From Oceanospirillaceae bacterium (lineage in GTDB: Bacteria; Pseudomonadota; Gammaproteobacteria; Pseudomonadales; Balneatricaceae), in contig JAGSHA010000031.1 in NCBI GenBank assembly GCA_023954795.1, forward strand, positions 1 to 16,321: a DNA stretch of 16,321 bases, in the 5' to 3' direction. The stretch's first letter is position 1; each line of letters begins with the position of its first letter. Of the stretch, positions 6,838 to 14,471 are shown one piece after another. The notes beneath the pieces are model-generated. The model searched no databases. It worked only from the letters and a program-made list of their open reading frames with translations, and was not told the DNA's origin. A program made the translations under genes and the position numbers.

Positions 6838-8193
6838 TTACTTAGCAGGCTCACGCATCGTAACAAACTCTTCCGCGGCAGTTGGATGGATACCAATCGT
6901 AGAATCGAATACGGCTTTGGTTGCCCCCGCTTTCAGCGCAATGGCAATGCCCTGAATGATCTCTCCTGCATCTGGCCCGACCATATGCACACCCAGCACT
7001 TTGTCACTGTCACGATCAACCAGCATCTTCATAAAGGTCTTCTCGTCACTGCCGCTCAGCGTGTGTTTCATGGCCCGGAAGTTGGATTTATATACATCCA
7101 CATTTTCGTATTGTTCACGCGCCTGCTCTTCCGTCAGGCCCACCGTGCCAATATTTGGCTGGCAGAATACCGCGGTTGCAATCAGATCATAATCCACTTT
7201 CTGATCCTGACCGCCGTAAAGGTTACGTACCAGTACCATCCCTTCAGCCAATGCAACAGGGGTCAGCTGAATCCGGTCAATCACATCACCAATCGCGTAT
7301 ACAGAAGGCACGTTAGTCTGGAACTGATCATTCACTACAATCGCGCCATTTTTGCCCTGCTCAATACCCAGCGCTTCTAATCCCAGACCCGTCACTTTCG
7401 GATTACGGCCGGTAGCATACATAATTGCATCCGCTTCAACGGTAGACCCATCGGTCAGGGTCGCCAGCAACGAACCGTCAGCCTGCTTTTCAATCGCGGT
7501 AATATTGGTATTGAAACGCAGATTAATATCTTTCTTCGCGACCTCTTCTGCAGTGAACTCACGCACTTCGTTATCAAAGCCACGCAGGAACATTTCACCG
7601 CGATAGATCAGATCCGTTTTCGCACCCAGGCCAGCGAAGATACCCGCAAACTCAACGGCGATGTAACCGCCACCGACAACAATGGCGCGTTTCGGAAATT
7701 CATCCAGATAGAACACTTCATTGGAACTAATCACATGTTCGCTACCCGGAAACTCCGGTACGTTTGGCCAGCCGCCTACCGCAACCAGAATCCGTTCTGC
7801 CGTATAGGTTTTGTCACCCACCGCAACAGTGTGTGCATCTACCAGGGTTGCACGCCCATTAATCAGCTCACAACCGGAATTGACCAACAGGTTGTTGTAG
7901 ATACCATTCAGACGCTCGATCTCTTTGGTCTTGTTGTCACGCAACGTCGGCCAGTCAAATTGAGCTTCGCCTGAGGTCCAGCCAAAACCACGTGCATTCT
8001 CAAAGTCTTCAGCATAATGAGAAGCATATACAAACAGCTTTTTAGGTACACAACCTACGTTCACACAAGTACCGCCCAAATGGCGGTCTTCAGCAACGGC
8101 GACTCTTACGCCCATCGCTGCGGCCATACGTCCAGCACGCACACCACCGGAACCGGCACCAATTACAAACAGGTCAAAATCAAAATCTGCCAC
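6838..8193 (-). CDS. gor: Glutathione-disulfide reductase
   Basis: Cytosolic FAD flavoenzyme that reduces oxidised glutathione with NADPH. The open frame reaches a TTG at 8214, but a GAAGGAG ribosome site lies inside that extension, 7 nt before a GTG at 8193. Starting there gives 451 residues, against 450 in E. coli, with the normal start MADFDFDLFVIGAGSGG. The FAD-binding GxGxxG is at 12-17, and the redox disulfide pair C43/C48 lies in GGTCVNVGCVPKK. The NADPH Rossmann motif VVGGGYIAVEFAG is in mid-protein, followed by two arginines (YRGEMFLRGFD) that fit NADPH rather than NADH. The catalytic H436 and E441 of the dimer partner appear in GIHPTAAEE. It is divergent from xthA; an OxyR-like site and a promoter lie just upstream, and the shared terminator lies downstream. 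Confidence 0.96.
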   Translation of the reverse strand: MADFDFDLFVIGAGSGGVRAGRMAAAMGVRVAVAEDRHLGGTCVNVGCVPKKLFVYASHYAEDFENARGFGWTSGEAQFDWPTLRDNKTKEIERLNGIYNNLLVNSGCELINGRATLVDAHTVAVGDKTYTAERILVAVGGWPNVPEFPGSEHVISSNEVFYLDEFPKRAIVVGGGYIAVEFAGIFAGLGAKTDLIYRGEMFLRGFDNEVREFTAEEVAKKDINLRFNTNITAIEKQADGSLLATLTDGSTVEADAIMYATGRNPKVTGLGLEALGIEQGKNGAIVVNDQFQTNVPSVYAIGDVIDRIQLTPVALAEGMVLVRNLYGGQDQKVDYDLIATAVFCQPNIGTVGLTEEQAREQYENVDVYKSNFRAMKHTLSGSDEKTFMKMLVDRDSDKVLGVHMVGPDAGEIIQGIAIALKAGATKAVFDSTIGIHPTAAEEFVTMREPAK

Positions 8194-8231
8194 AATGCGG
8201 CTCCTTCTGCTCAATGTAAGTTGCGGGGATT

Positions 8232-8261
8232 ACTCTAGCGTGTGACGCGACAATCTACCAA
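8232..8261 (-). promoter_or_regulatory. Candidate gor promoter
   Basis: On the minus strand, TTGGTA (complement of 8256-8261) and TAGAGT (complement of 8232-8237) lie 18 bp apart, each matching four of six consensus positions. The start of transcription would fall near 8225, giving a leader of about 32 nt before the GTG. The weak hexamers fit a promoter that depends on an activator, and an OxyR-like site abuts the -35 element. Confidence 0.4.
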
Positions 8262-8297
8262 TAGAAAACCGCTAACCGAAAGATTGCATCTCTCTAT
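8261..8297. promoter_or_regulatory. Candidate OxyR binding site between gor and xthA
   Basis: Four tetranucleotides occur with exact 7-nt spacing: ATAG (8261), CTAA (8272), ATTG (8283) and CTAT (8294). The OxyR consensus is ATAG-N7-CTAT-N7-ATAG-N7-CTAT, so 14 of the 16 core bases match. The position, just upstream of and touching the gor -35 candidate, is where OxyR activates. gorA is an OxyR target in E. coli, which supports the reading. The inner spacer bases fit the longer consensus poorly. Confidence 0.5.
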
Positions 8298-8408
8298 CAT
8301 CATCACGCTAACCGCTTCAACAGCATAACTTTTTTTGTAGGCAATACTCACCAACAAACTTCATTTGGTACACTGTGTTGCATCTTTTACCCCGGAGATT
8401 AACTTCAG

Positions 8409-9224
8409 ATGAAACTCATTTGCTTCAACGTAAACGGCCTGCGTGCCCGCCTGCACCAGCTAAAAGCCGTGATCGACAAATACCAGCCCGATGTCATCGG
8501 CATTCAGGAAACAAAGGTTTCTGATCCAGAATTCCCGGTTGCTGATGTCGAAGCGCTGGGTTATCACGTTGAGTTTCACGGCCAAAAGGGACACTACGGT
8601 GTGTGTCTGATCTCGAAAGAGAAACCGCTGACATTACAAAAGGGCTTTTCCGGCGACGCCGAAGATGCACAGCGCCGTATGATCATGGGTGAATATAATG
8701 ACGGAAACGGTGGTACCGTGCTCATTCTCAACGGTTACTTCCCTCAGGGTGAAAGTGTTGATCATGAAACCAAGTTTCCAGCAAAAGAGAAGTTTTACGC
8801 GGACCTTCAGGTCCATCTGCAGGAGAACTGTGATCCAACAAAACCTATCGTTGTGATGGGTGATCTGAACATCTCTCCAGAAGACATTGATATCGGTATC
8901 GGTGAAGACAACCGTAAACGCTGGCTACGAACCGGCAAGGCCAGCTTTCAACCGATTGAGCGTGAATGGCTTGGCACTTTGAAAGGCTGGGGGCTGACCG
9001 ATACATTCCGCCACTTGTACCCGGATAATAGTGAAACCTTCAGCTGGTTCGACTACCGCTCGAAAGGTTTTGATCGTGAGCCAAAACGTGGCCTGCGCAT
9101 TGATGGCATTTTGGTCACCGACACGTTATTGAAGAAGTGTGTAGACGCGGGAGTAGATTACGAAATTCGCGGAATGGAAAAACCGTCTGATCACGCGCCA
9201 CTTTGGGCCGAGTTCAAACTGTAA
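8409..9224 (+). CDS. xthA: Exodeoxyribonuclease III (AP endonuclease)
   Basis: Base-excision repair enzyme: cuts 5' of abasic sites, degrades duplex DNA 3' to 5' and removes 3' phosphates and phosphoglycolates left by oxidation. At 271 residues it is close to the 268 of E. coli XthA and can be followed along its whole length. Active-site residues are visible: E34 in QETK, Y110 in NGYFPQGES, D152 and N154 in GDLNISP, D232 in LRIDGIL, and D261/H262 in KPSDHAPLW. The EDNRKRWLRTGK stretch (167-177) is also typical of this branch. The ATG has CGGAG 11 nt upstream. It is divergent from gor and converges with the universal stress gene, with only 12 bp between the stop codons and no visible terminator. 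A possible -10 (TACACT, 8369-8374) has no good -35. Confidence 0.97.
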   Translation: MKLICFNVNGLRARLHQLKAVIDKYQPDVIGIQETKVSDPEFPVADVEALGYHVEFHGQKGHYGVCLISKEKPLTLQKGFSGDAEDAQRRMIMGEYNDGNGGTVLILNGYFPQGESVDHETKFPAKEKFYADLQVHLQENCDPTKPIVVMGDLNISPEDIDIGIGEDNRKRWLRTGKASFQPIEREWLGTLKGWGLTDTFRHLYPDNSETFSWFDYRSKGFDREPKRGLRIDGILVTDTLLKKCVDAGVDYEIRGMEKPSDHAPLWAEFKL

Positions 9225-9236
9225 ACAACACGCTGT

Positions 9237-10181
9237 CTATTCTTCATAGTCCGTCGGGCAGACAAAGCCCGGCGGTTTAACCACCAACAGGTCACAGGGT
9301 AACGATCCCAGCATCCGCTCGACGGTACTGCCACTAAGAATTCGCTCCAGCATCCCTTTTGCCACATGCCCTACCACCAACAGTGACACCGGAATTCGCT
9401 GAGCATAGTCTGGCAGCACTTTGTGTGCCTCACCTTCCAGAATACTCACCTCCGGACTGCCTGCACCTAGCCCATAAGGATCGAGCAACGTATCGATACG
9501 TTCTCGATGCTCTTCCAGCACCTTACTTTGTAACGCTTCGTAATCAGTCACTACATGTTCATCAAAAATGGCCGAATGAGGCAACGCATGAAAGCTATGA
9601 ACCACCCGCATCTGACTGCCCAGTATTAACGCCATCTGCTGTGCCATATCCAGTACCGCGTTATCCAACGCAACAGGTTCCGGACAAGGATGAAACGGAT
9701 CAATACTCGCGGCCAGACCTATCTGATCCGGCCAGCCTTGTTTCCTCGCTAGCAGTAGTGGCACCGGACACTCACGAATCAATGTGCGTTCAGCATCAGT
9801 GGAAAACAGCTCGGTGATCATACTGTGGTGAGTCATAGAGGTGATCACCAGATCCGGCTCAAATCGCTGTATTTTTCGCATGATCCCTTCAACCAGATGA
9901 GGCTCCCAATATACGTCCACGCCCACCTTGATCTGCTGCGCTTCAAGCTGCGCGGCTATTTTTTCAATCTTTGCCTCGACACCTTTCACGTAACCATGCT
10001 CTGCGTGCAGCTCGGCTTGCTTATCGAACAGATAATCCCGATGCAGCGCGCGACTGTAGACAGAACAAAATAGCTCAACTGATGCGCCACACAACTGTGC
10101 AAGTCGACCGGTCCTGGCCAATAGTGACGCATTATCATCTTCCGGACTGAGTTGAACGAGAATTCGCTGTATACCGGACAT
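9237..10181 (-). CDS. Tandem universal stress protein, UspE-like
   Basis: Cytoplasmic protein of 314 residues made of two Usp domains, about 3-147 and 155-304, the layout and approximate length of E. coli UspE. Domain 1 starts with the typical first strand IQRILVQLSPED. Domain 2 ends with LLVVGHVAKGMLERILSGST and CDLLVVKPP, which match the usual end of a Usp domain. The nucleotide loop is only partly conserved: the GSTVER end is present, but the glycines near GHVAKG differ from the common pattern, so ATP binding is uncertain. UspE-type proteins act in survival of growth arrest, oxidative stress and changes in motility or adhesion; the mechanism is unclear. The ATG at 10181 has a weak GGGA upstream. 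I would not insist on strict orthology with uspE. Confidence 0.88.
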   Translation of the reverse strand: MSGIQRILVQLSPEDDNASLLARTGRLAQLCGASVELFCSVYSRALHRDYLFDKQAELHAEHGYVKGVEAKIEKIAAQLEAQQIKVGVDVYWEPHLVEGIMRKIQRFEPDLVITSMTHHSMITELFSTDAERTLIRECPVPLLLARKQGWPDQIGLAASIDPFHPCPEPVALDNAVLDMAQQMALILGSQMRVVHSFHALPHSAIFDEHVVTDYEALQSKVLEEHRERIDTLLDPYGLGAGSPEVSILEGEAHKVLPDYAQRIPVSLLVVGHVAKGMLERILSGSTVERMLGSLPCDLLVVKPPGFVCPTDYEE

Positions 10182-10337
10182 AGGCGATTCCCAGAGAGTT
10201 TCAGAATATGTAAGAAAGCTTAGCTCATTCTTATATGATCGCTCGCCATCTATGTATTCCGCTCAACCGTTCGTTTCCTTTATGTCATTTCAGAATAGAA
10301 CCTACGCTATTTCTACAAAATCAGGTCTAAAAACCGA

Positions 10338-10372
10338 CTTTATATTAGATATTAATAATATATAATATAAAG
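10338..10372. promoter_or_regulatory. 35-bp near-perfect AT-rich palindrome, candidate operator
   Basis: The arms 10338-10354 and 10356-10372 are reverse complements at 16 of 17 positions (the only mismatch pairs 10348 with 10362) around a single central A. The outer ends are CTTTATATT and AATATAAAG. The sequence contains a perfect TATAAT at 10361-10366, and its right edge is 46 bp before the start codon of the DUF2892 gene. A dimeric repressor bound here would block the promoter. Confidence 0.6.
10361..10366 (+). promoter_or_regulatory. Candidate -10 element of the tandem DUF2892 gene
   Basis: TATAAT matches the sigma-70 -10 consensus exactly and would start transcription near 10373, about 46 nt before the ATG. 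No good -35 is seen: CTTTAT at 10338-10343 has a 17-bp spacer but few matches, so an activator or the AT-rich surroundings may help. The element lies within the large palindrome. Confidence 0.4.
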
Positions 10373-10418
10373 CAATTCTAATTTCACTTTACGTTCTGAA
10401 TTCAACAGGGATTACACA

Positions 10419-10832
10419 ATGACTATCAATGCTGCACTACGCCTGATGGCGGGCACCGTCATCATTGCCAGCCTGGCTCTGGGCACATACGTCAATGAAT
10501 ATTGGTATTACTTAACAGGTTTTGTTGGTCTGAACCTCTTTCAATCGGCATTTACCAAGTGGTGTCCGGCAGTCGCAATCTTCCAGATGGTTGGGCTGAA
10601 GGCAGAATCCTGCAGCACCGGTGGTATGACCGTTAATCAGGGCGTGCACATCATTGCGGGCCTGATCGTTATGGCAACGGTTGCGGCGGTTCTGTTTGCA
10701 GGCGTGACCAGCCAGCTGCTGATCGTTACGGCCGTTGTGGGTGTGAGCCTGGCTCAATCCTCTGTAACAGGCTGGTGCCCGGCAATCATGATCGCTCGTC
10801 TGGTTGGTTTCAAACAGACAACGGCAAACTAA
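10419..10832 (+). CDS. Small membrane protein with two tandem DUF2892 (YgaP-type) repeats
   Basis: A 137-residue inner-membrane protein made of two copies of the YgaP-like transmembrane domain (DUF2892). Repeat 1 is residues 2-61 and repeat 2 is 71-132; each has two hydrophobic helices and ends in a matching motif, FTKWCPAVAIFQMVGLK and VTGWCPAIMIARLVGFK. Single-repeat proteins of about 60-70 residues, or fusions to a rhodanese domain as in E. coli YgaP, are the forms I know best. Cysteines C49 and C120 sit at equal places in the two repeats, and a third, C65, is in the linker (ESCSTGG). The ATG has AGGGA 8 nt upstream. It is a single-gene unit, with a palindromic operator before it and a terminator after it. 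A role in sulfur or thiol handling is inferred only from the YgaP family; no rhodanese domain is present. Confidence 0.85.
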   Translation: MTINAALRLMAGTVIIASLALGTYVNEYWYYLTGFVGLNLFQSAFTKWCPAVAIFQMVGLKAESCSTGGMTVNQGVHIIAGLIVMATVAAVLFAGVTSQLLIVTAVVGVSLAQSSVTGWCPAIMIARLVGFKQTTAN

Positions 10833-10901
10833 GTACCCCGTCCCGGACACGTTTGCTTAACCCCGGGGCACGCTTCAACACACTCCTCTATCCGGAGCTT
10901 T

Positions 10902-10929
10902 ACACCGCCCTTTGTGGCGGTGTTTTTTA
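10902..10929 (+). terminator. Rho-independent terminator of the DUF2892 gene
   Basis: The 8-bp stem ACACCGCC (10902-10909) and GGCGGTGT (10916-10923) surrounds a 6-nt loop and is followed by five further T residues. It lies 70 bp past the DUF2892 stop codon and separates that gene from the GGDEF gene at 11025. Confidence 0.93.
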
Positions 10930-11024
10930 TTCCGCACGATGCTTCAGCTGCCCTTTCTCCGCTCTACTCATAAATTCCCAATCAATTCATCAAATCTGTC
11001 GTTCAGAAAAGGTAATTACGGCCG

Positions 11025-12356
11025 ATGTTGTTTACAATATTTAGCGCTAATACCTTTGAATCACATAAGGAAATTCGGTTGGCCATTCGTCTTCTCAATC
11101 TTCTGGCTCCGGCAACGATCCTATTTATCGCAGTTGCACTACTGATAGATCCGGTTTCTCTGCTTTCTACCGCCAACAAAACATTCCTAGGCCAGCTACC
11201 TTATGCGCTGGCTCTGGTTGTTGCACTGCTTGCGTATGGCTTTAATCGAAATCAGATTCTGTTTGCAACACTGAACCTGATCAGTGCGTATCTGATGATT
11301 CAATTGGGATTGCAGGTCAGCCTCGACCAACCGAATGCCTACGTCCTGTTCAGCATACTCAGCATCCTGCTGCCGATTAATATTACGTTTATCGCAACCT
11401 ACGGTGAGAGAGGCCTATTTACACCACTGGGGCTGACACGTCTGGCAGGCTTATTACTGGGATACTTGTTGCTCGGCCTGCTGTGGTCCAATGATACGCT
11501 GGCAGCACAACTGCCCAACCTGCCGACTAATATGTTCGAAATGTTCTTCGCCGAGCGTTTCCTGAGCAACATGTCTGCCGTATTTTATGGCGTAGCCCTG
11601 CTGACGACTCTGATCTATTTTGTTACCCAGCGAGGTCACGGCAGTGCGGGGGTGTTAATCTCGCTGGTTGCCAGTCTGGGCATGTTTATCTGGTTTGACC
11701 TGCCGAATATATCGACTCTACTGGTCACCGCAGCACTGATCGCGATGGGGATTGCTGTTGTACAAAGCAGCCACAAAATGGCCTATCTGGACGAGCTCAC
11801 GGAGATACCCGCGCGCCGCGCCTTGCAGGATAAGCTGGCAACATTAGGTAAGCGCTATACGCTGGCAATGGTCGATATCGATCACTTCAAGAAATTCAAC
11901 GATACCTACGGCCACGATATCGGGGATCAGGTGCTGCGTATGGTGGCAGCCAAACTGGCATCCGTCAGCGGTGGCGGTAAGGCCTATCGCTACGGTGGTG
12001 AAGAGTTCACGCTGGTATTTCCGGGAAAAGACGAAGCCCAGGCATTGCCTTACATTGAGCAACTGCGTGAACTGATCGCCAACTATCCGCTGTATATTCG
12101 TGACGAGCAGCGCCCTGAAGATGAAAAACGGGGTGCCCAAATGCGTAAACAGAAGGAAAAGTCAGACCACACAAACGTCACCATCAGCATCGGTGTGTGT
12201 GAGAAAACAGACGAACATCTGGATGCCATGGCGGTTATGAAGCAGGCCGATAAGGTGCTATATGAAGCGAAGAACAACGGCCGCAACCAGTCGGTCGCGG
12301 CGCATTACAAGCCAGAGACGCCTAAGCGTCGGCGCACACGCAAAGACTACGCATAA
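11025..12356 (+). CDS. Membrane-bound GGDEF diguanylate cyclase
   Basis: Predicted inner-membrane cyclic di-GMP synthase of 443 residues. Residues about 22-246 hold roughly eight hydrophobic helices forming a membrane sensor with no domain I can name. The GGDEF domain begins with LDELTEIPARRAL (255-267), has VDIDHFKKFND (283-293) and the active GGEEF at 324-328. The place of the RxxD inhibitory site (315-318) is SGGG, so this feedback site is absent. Between the last helices is a charged insertion of about 25 residues (358-383) before VTISIGV, seen in some GGDEF proteins. The tail is strongly basic (KRRRTRK, 434-440). The ATG at 11025 has a poor SD; a TTG at 11079 (425 residues) has AAGGAA 8 nt upstream and is a serious alternative. 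It converges with the barrel gene with 10 bp between stop codons. Confidence 0.88.
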   Translation: MLFTIFSANTFESHKEIRLAIRLLNLLAPATILFIAVALLIDPVSLLSTANKTFLGQLPYALALVVALLAYGFNRNQILFATLNLISAYLMIQLGLQVSLDQPNAYVLFSILSILLPINITFIATYGERGLFTPLGLTRLAGLLLGYLLLGLLWSNDTLAAQLPNLPTNMFEMFFAERFLSNMSAVFYGVALLTTLIYFVTQRGHGSAGVLISLVASLGMFIWFDLPNISTLLVTAALIAMGIAVVQSSHKMAYLDELTEIPARRALQDKLATLGKRYTLAMVDIDHFKKFNDTYGHDIGDQVLRMVAAKLASVSGGGKAYRYGGEEFTLVFPGKDEAQALPYIEQLRELIANYPLYIRDEQRPEDEKRGAQMRKQKEKSDHTNVTISIGVCEKTDEHLDAMAVMKQADKVLYEAKNNGRNQSVAAHYKPETPKRRRTRKDYA

Positions 12357-12366
12357 TCAGTAACAA

Positions 12367-13659
12367 TCAGAAGCTGTAACGCAGCCTCGCGTACACACTG
12401 CTGGCATCTTCAAACTGCCCAAAGAAGGTGTGGTCTTTGTTGCCCAGAAAGATATTAGCGCCTGTTACCAATGAGGTACTATCGTCGAAACGGTAGGTAA
12501 CTGACGGGCGCAAAAACATATCCTCGTCGGATGGCGACCAGTAGTTAAACCAGGACAAAATCAGATTGTCCTGCATCGTCCGATATGTCAGGCGCAAGGT
12601 CCATACATGACGTTTTTCATCCGGACGATAGCGAGAGTTACCATCCGTATGTGTTAACGCTGAGTAATCCTGTATCCACTCCAGATAGTACTGGGTTGCA
12701 GCGGTCAGATTAGCTACCAGTTCTTGCTCGTATCCCAACAGCACCCTTAACTGATCATTCGGCACCCGAGGGTCATCACCACGGTGATCTTCGCCTTCAT
12801 ACCAGCCTAGTTCTGCATTCGCGATGCCTGCTCCCAGATTACCCCGTACGCTGGCTCCGTAGGTGTTCAGACGACTGAAATAAGCATCACCTCCTGCGGT
12901 CATCGCATTAGGCTGTTTCCAGAAGCCACGATAGGCGTACAGCGCCCACTCTGTACTTGCCTGCGTACCATATAACCGCAAGGCCAGCTCACCGTTATCC
13001 GGGGTCTCGTCAGGATCTAGCGGCACCAGATGCTGAGCCGATTGCTGCCCTCTCATGGCATCAAAGTACGAAAAACGCTCTCCGTCTATAAAGCGGTCAC
13101 TGGTAAATAGCGGTGTCCATACCAGATCTATATTCGCAGCTTCCTTGTAATAACTGAGCTTAGCGCTAGCAGATGGCGCTTTCAGATACTGATCGTCACG
13201 ACCGGAAAAATAGGAAACCCAATCTTTGGGAAACATATCGTTAATAAATAACAGATCTCCCGTCCCCCATGTCAGTATCTGCTGCCCGATACGCAGGTCA
13301 AGGTTCTGACCCGGACTGAGATCCAACAACGCTTCACGCAGCTCACCGTGCAGCCCATGCTCTACTCCATCCGTATAGAGATCCGCCTTCAGGCTGTAGC
13401 GGTTGTCACCGATATAATCAGCGATTTCTAACTGAGCCCGCATATCGGCCAGCGTCAGATCTTCATCTGGCAACACCGGGTCACTGTCCAACCGCGCTCC
13501 GGCAGAGAACTCAACAAAACCATGCCACGAGGTGCTCTGAGTCTCCTCTTCACCCCAGCTGTCATCCCCCCACTCTTCTTCAGCATATACCGGAGGATAA
13601 AACGCAGTCGCAACCAATAATGTCGGTAGCAGGTGCTTTATGCCCCATACCCGACTCAT
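12367..13659 (-). CDS. Predicted outer-membrane beta-barrel protein, third gene of the MMPL/LolA-like operon
   Basis: A 430-residue exported protein. The ATG at 13659 (GAGG 7 nt upstream) overlaps the stop codon of the gene before it as ATGA; the open frame also reaches a GTG at 13680, but the ribosome site lies within that extension. A signal peptide spans about 1-26, ending PPVYA, and the mature end is very acidic (EEEWGDDSWGEEE). The rest alternates short amphipathic strands rich in W, Y and F (for example LRIGQQILTWGTGDLLF) with polar turns. It ends in ARLRYSF, with the terminal phenylalanine expected of a barrel inserted by the BAM complex. Some stretches recall DUF1302-type proteins, which also travel with MMPL pumps, but this one is shorter, so I leave the family open. 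Likely role: outer-membrane end of a lipid or hydrophobic-compound export route (inference). Confidence 0.78.
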   Translation of the reverse strand: MSRVWGIKHLLPTLLVATAFYPPVYAEEEWGDDSWGEEETQSTSWHGFVEFSAGARLDSDPVLPDEDLTLADMRAQLEIADYIGDNRYSLKADLYTDGVEHGLHGELREALLDLSPGQNLDLRIGQQILTWGTGDLLFINDMFPKDWVSYFSGRDDQYLKAPSASAKLSYYKEAANIDLVWTPLFTSDRFIDGERFSYFDAMRGQQSAQHLVPLDPDETPDNGELALRLYGTQASTEWALYAYRGFWKQPNAMTAGGDAYFSRLNTYGASVRGNLGAGIANAELGWYEGEDHRGDDPRVPNDQLRVLLGYEQELVANLTAATQYYLEWIQDYSALTHTDGNSRYRPDEKRHVWTLRLTYRTMQDNLILSWFNYWSPSDEDMFLRPSVTYRFDDSTSLVTGANIFLGNKDHTFFGQFEDASSVYARLRYSF

Positions 13660-14471
13660 GGTTTCGGCCTCTTTAGCCACTCACGAGGTAGTTTTCGCAA
13701 GGAACGTTCGGTAAATACGGAGCTGTCCAGACCGACATCGTACTTGATGAACCGGAACTCCATCGTTGTCATACCGCCGGACACCAGATCACTCACACGA
13801 GACTTTGTCACGGTTGGATGCCCCTGAACATCTTTCACGTCCAATACCTCGACCCGGCGATAAAGACGCTCGGCGCTGTCCTTATACTCTATTTTCACAG
13901 GTAGCAGATTGGTCTTATCAATCCACACGCGATACTGGCTGAACTCAACACTGGCGGGATCTTTAGGTGTGTTATCCACCACATAATGTTCATCCGTGGT
14001 GTCCACCAGCGTATGCTCATCTTCACTGATATTGCGCCCGGAGACATCTTCATAGAAGTAATGCGATCCGACAAAGCTAGTACGTTTATCCCCTTCTGAG
14101 ATCCGCTTTACCAGATCCAGACTGGGCAGGTAGAGCCAGCGATCATCGTCGCTCGCGGTATGTTTCGCGACCATAAAGACGGTGTTACGAACATCTGCCG
14201 GACGGCTAAAGGCCACAAGAAAGTCCTGATCACCGCCATCGGCGCGGTCATACCGCAAAATCGTGAACTGGCGGGTCTGCTTTCGCCCTTGCCCGTCAGT
14301 GATCACCATCCGTGCTTCCGACCGGCCGTCGCTTGCTTTGTAATAGGCGGCGAGATTCGACTGACTCACAATCTCGTTTACATCCGTCATATCAGCAGCC
14401 TGAGCAGACGTTGCCACAGGTGCAATGGCCAATGCGGCCGTTAAAAACAGGGAGCGAATCAGATCAGACAT
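13656..14471 (-). CDS. LolA-like periplasmic protein (outer membrane lipoprotein-sorting protein family)
   Basis: A 271-residue exported protein. The ATG at 14471, with AAGGAG 8 nt upstream, is preferred over the longer frame from 14504. A signal peptide spans 1-25, ending in ATSAQA, without a lipobox cysteine. The mature part has the family landmarks I know from LolA-like proteins beside MMPL pumps: a strand pair around FTILRYDRADGGDQDFLVAF, then DDRWLYLPSLDLVKRIS and FVGSHYFYEDVSGRN. LolA-fold proteins hold acyl chains in a half-barrel and ferry lipids or lipoproteins across the periplasm. This is not the housekeeping LolA, which lacks the RWLYLP type of motif. Its start lies inside the end of the pump gene (8-bp overlap), and its stop overlaps the start of the barrel gene (4 bp), so the three are probably translated together. 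Confidence 0.88.
   Translation of the reverse strand: MSDLIRSLFLTAALAIAPVATSAQAADMTDVNEIVSQSNLAAYYKASDGRSEARMVITDGQGRKQTRQFTILRYDRADGGDQDFLVAFSRPADVRNTVFMVAKHTASDDDRWLYLPSLDLVKRISEGDKRTSFVGSHYFYEDVSGRNISEDEHTLVDTTDEHYVVDNTPKDPASVEFSQYRVWIDKTNLLPVKIEYKDSAERLYRRVEVLDVKDVQGHPTVTKSRVSDLVSGGMTTMEFRFIKYDVGLDSSVFTERSLRKLPREWLKRPKP

Noticed and set aside
8194..8214. Upstream TTG start for gor
   Set aside because: The extension contains the GAAGGAG ribosome binding site of the GTG at 8193, and the shorter protein has the normal family length.
12320..12333. GACGC-CTAA-GCGTC hairpin near the end of the membrane GGDEF gene as a terminator
   Set aside because: The stem is only 5 bp, lies within the coding sequence and has no T tract after it.
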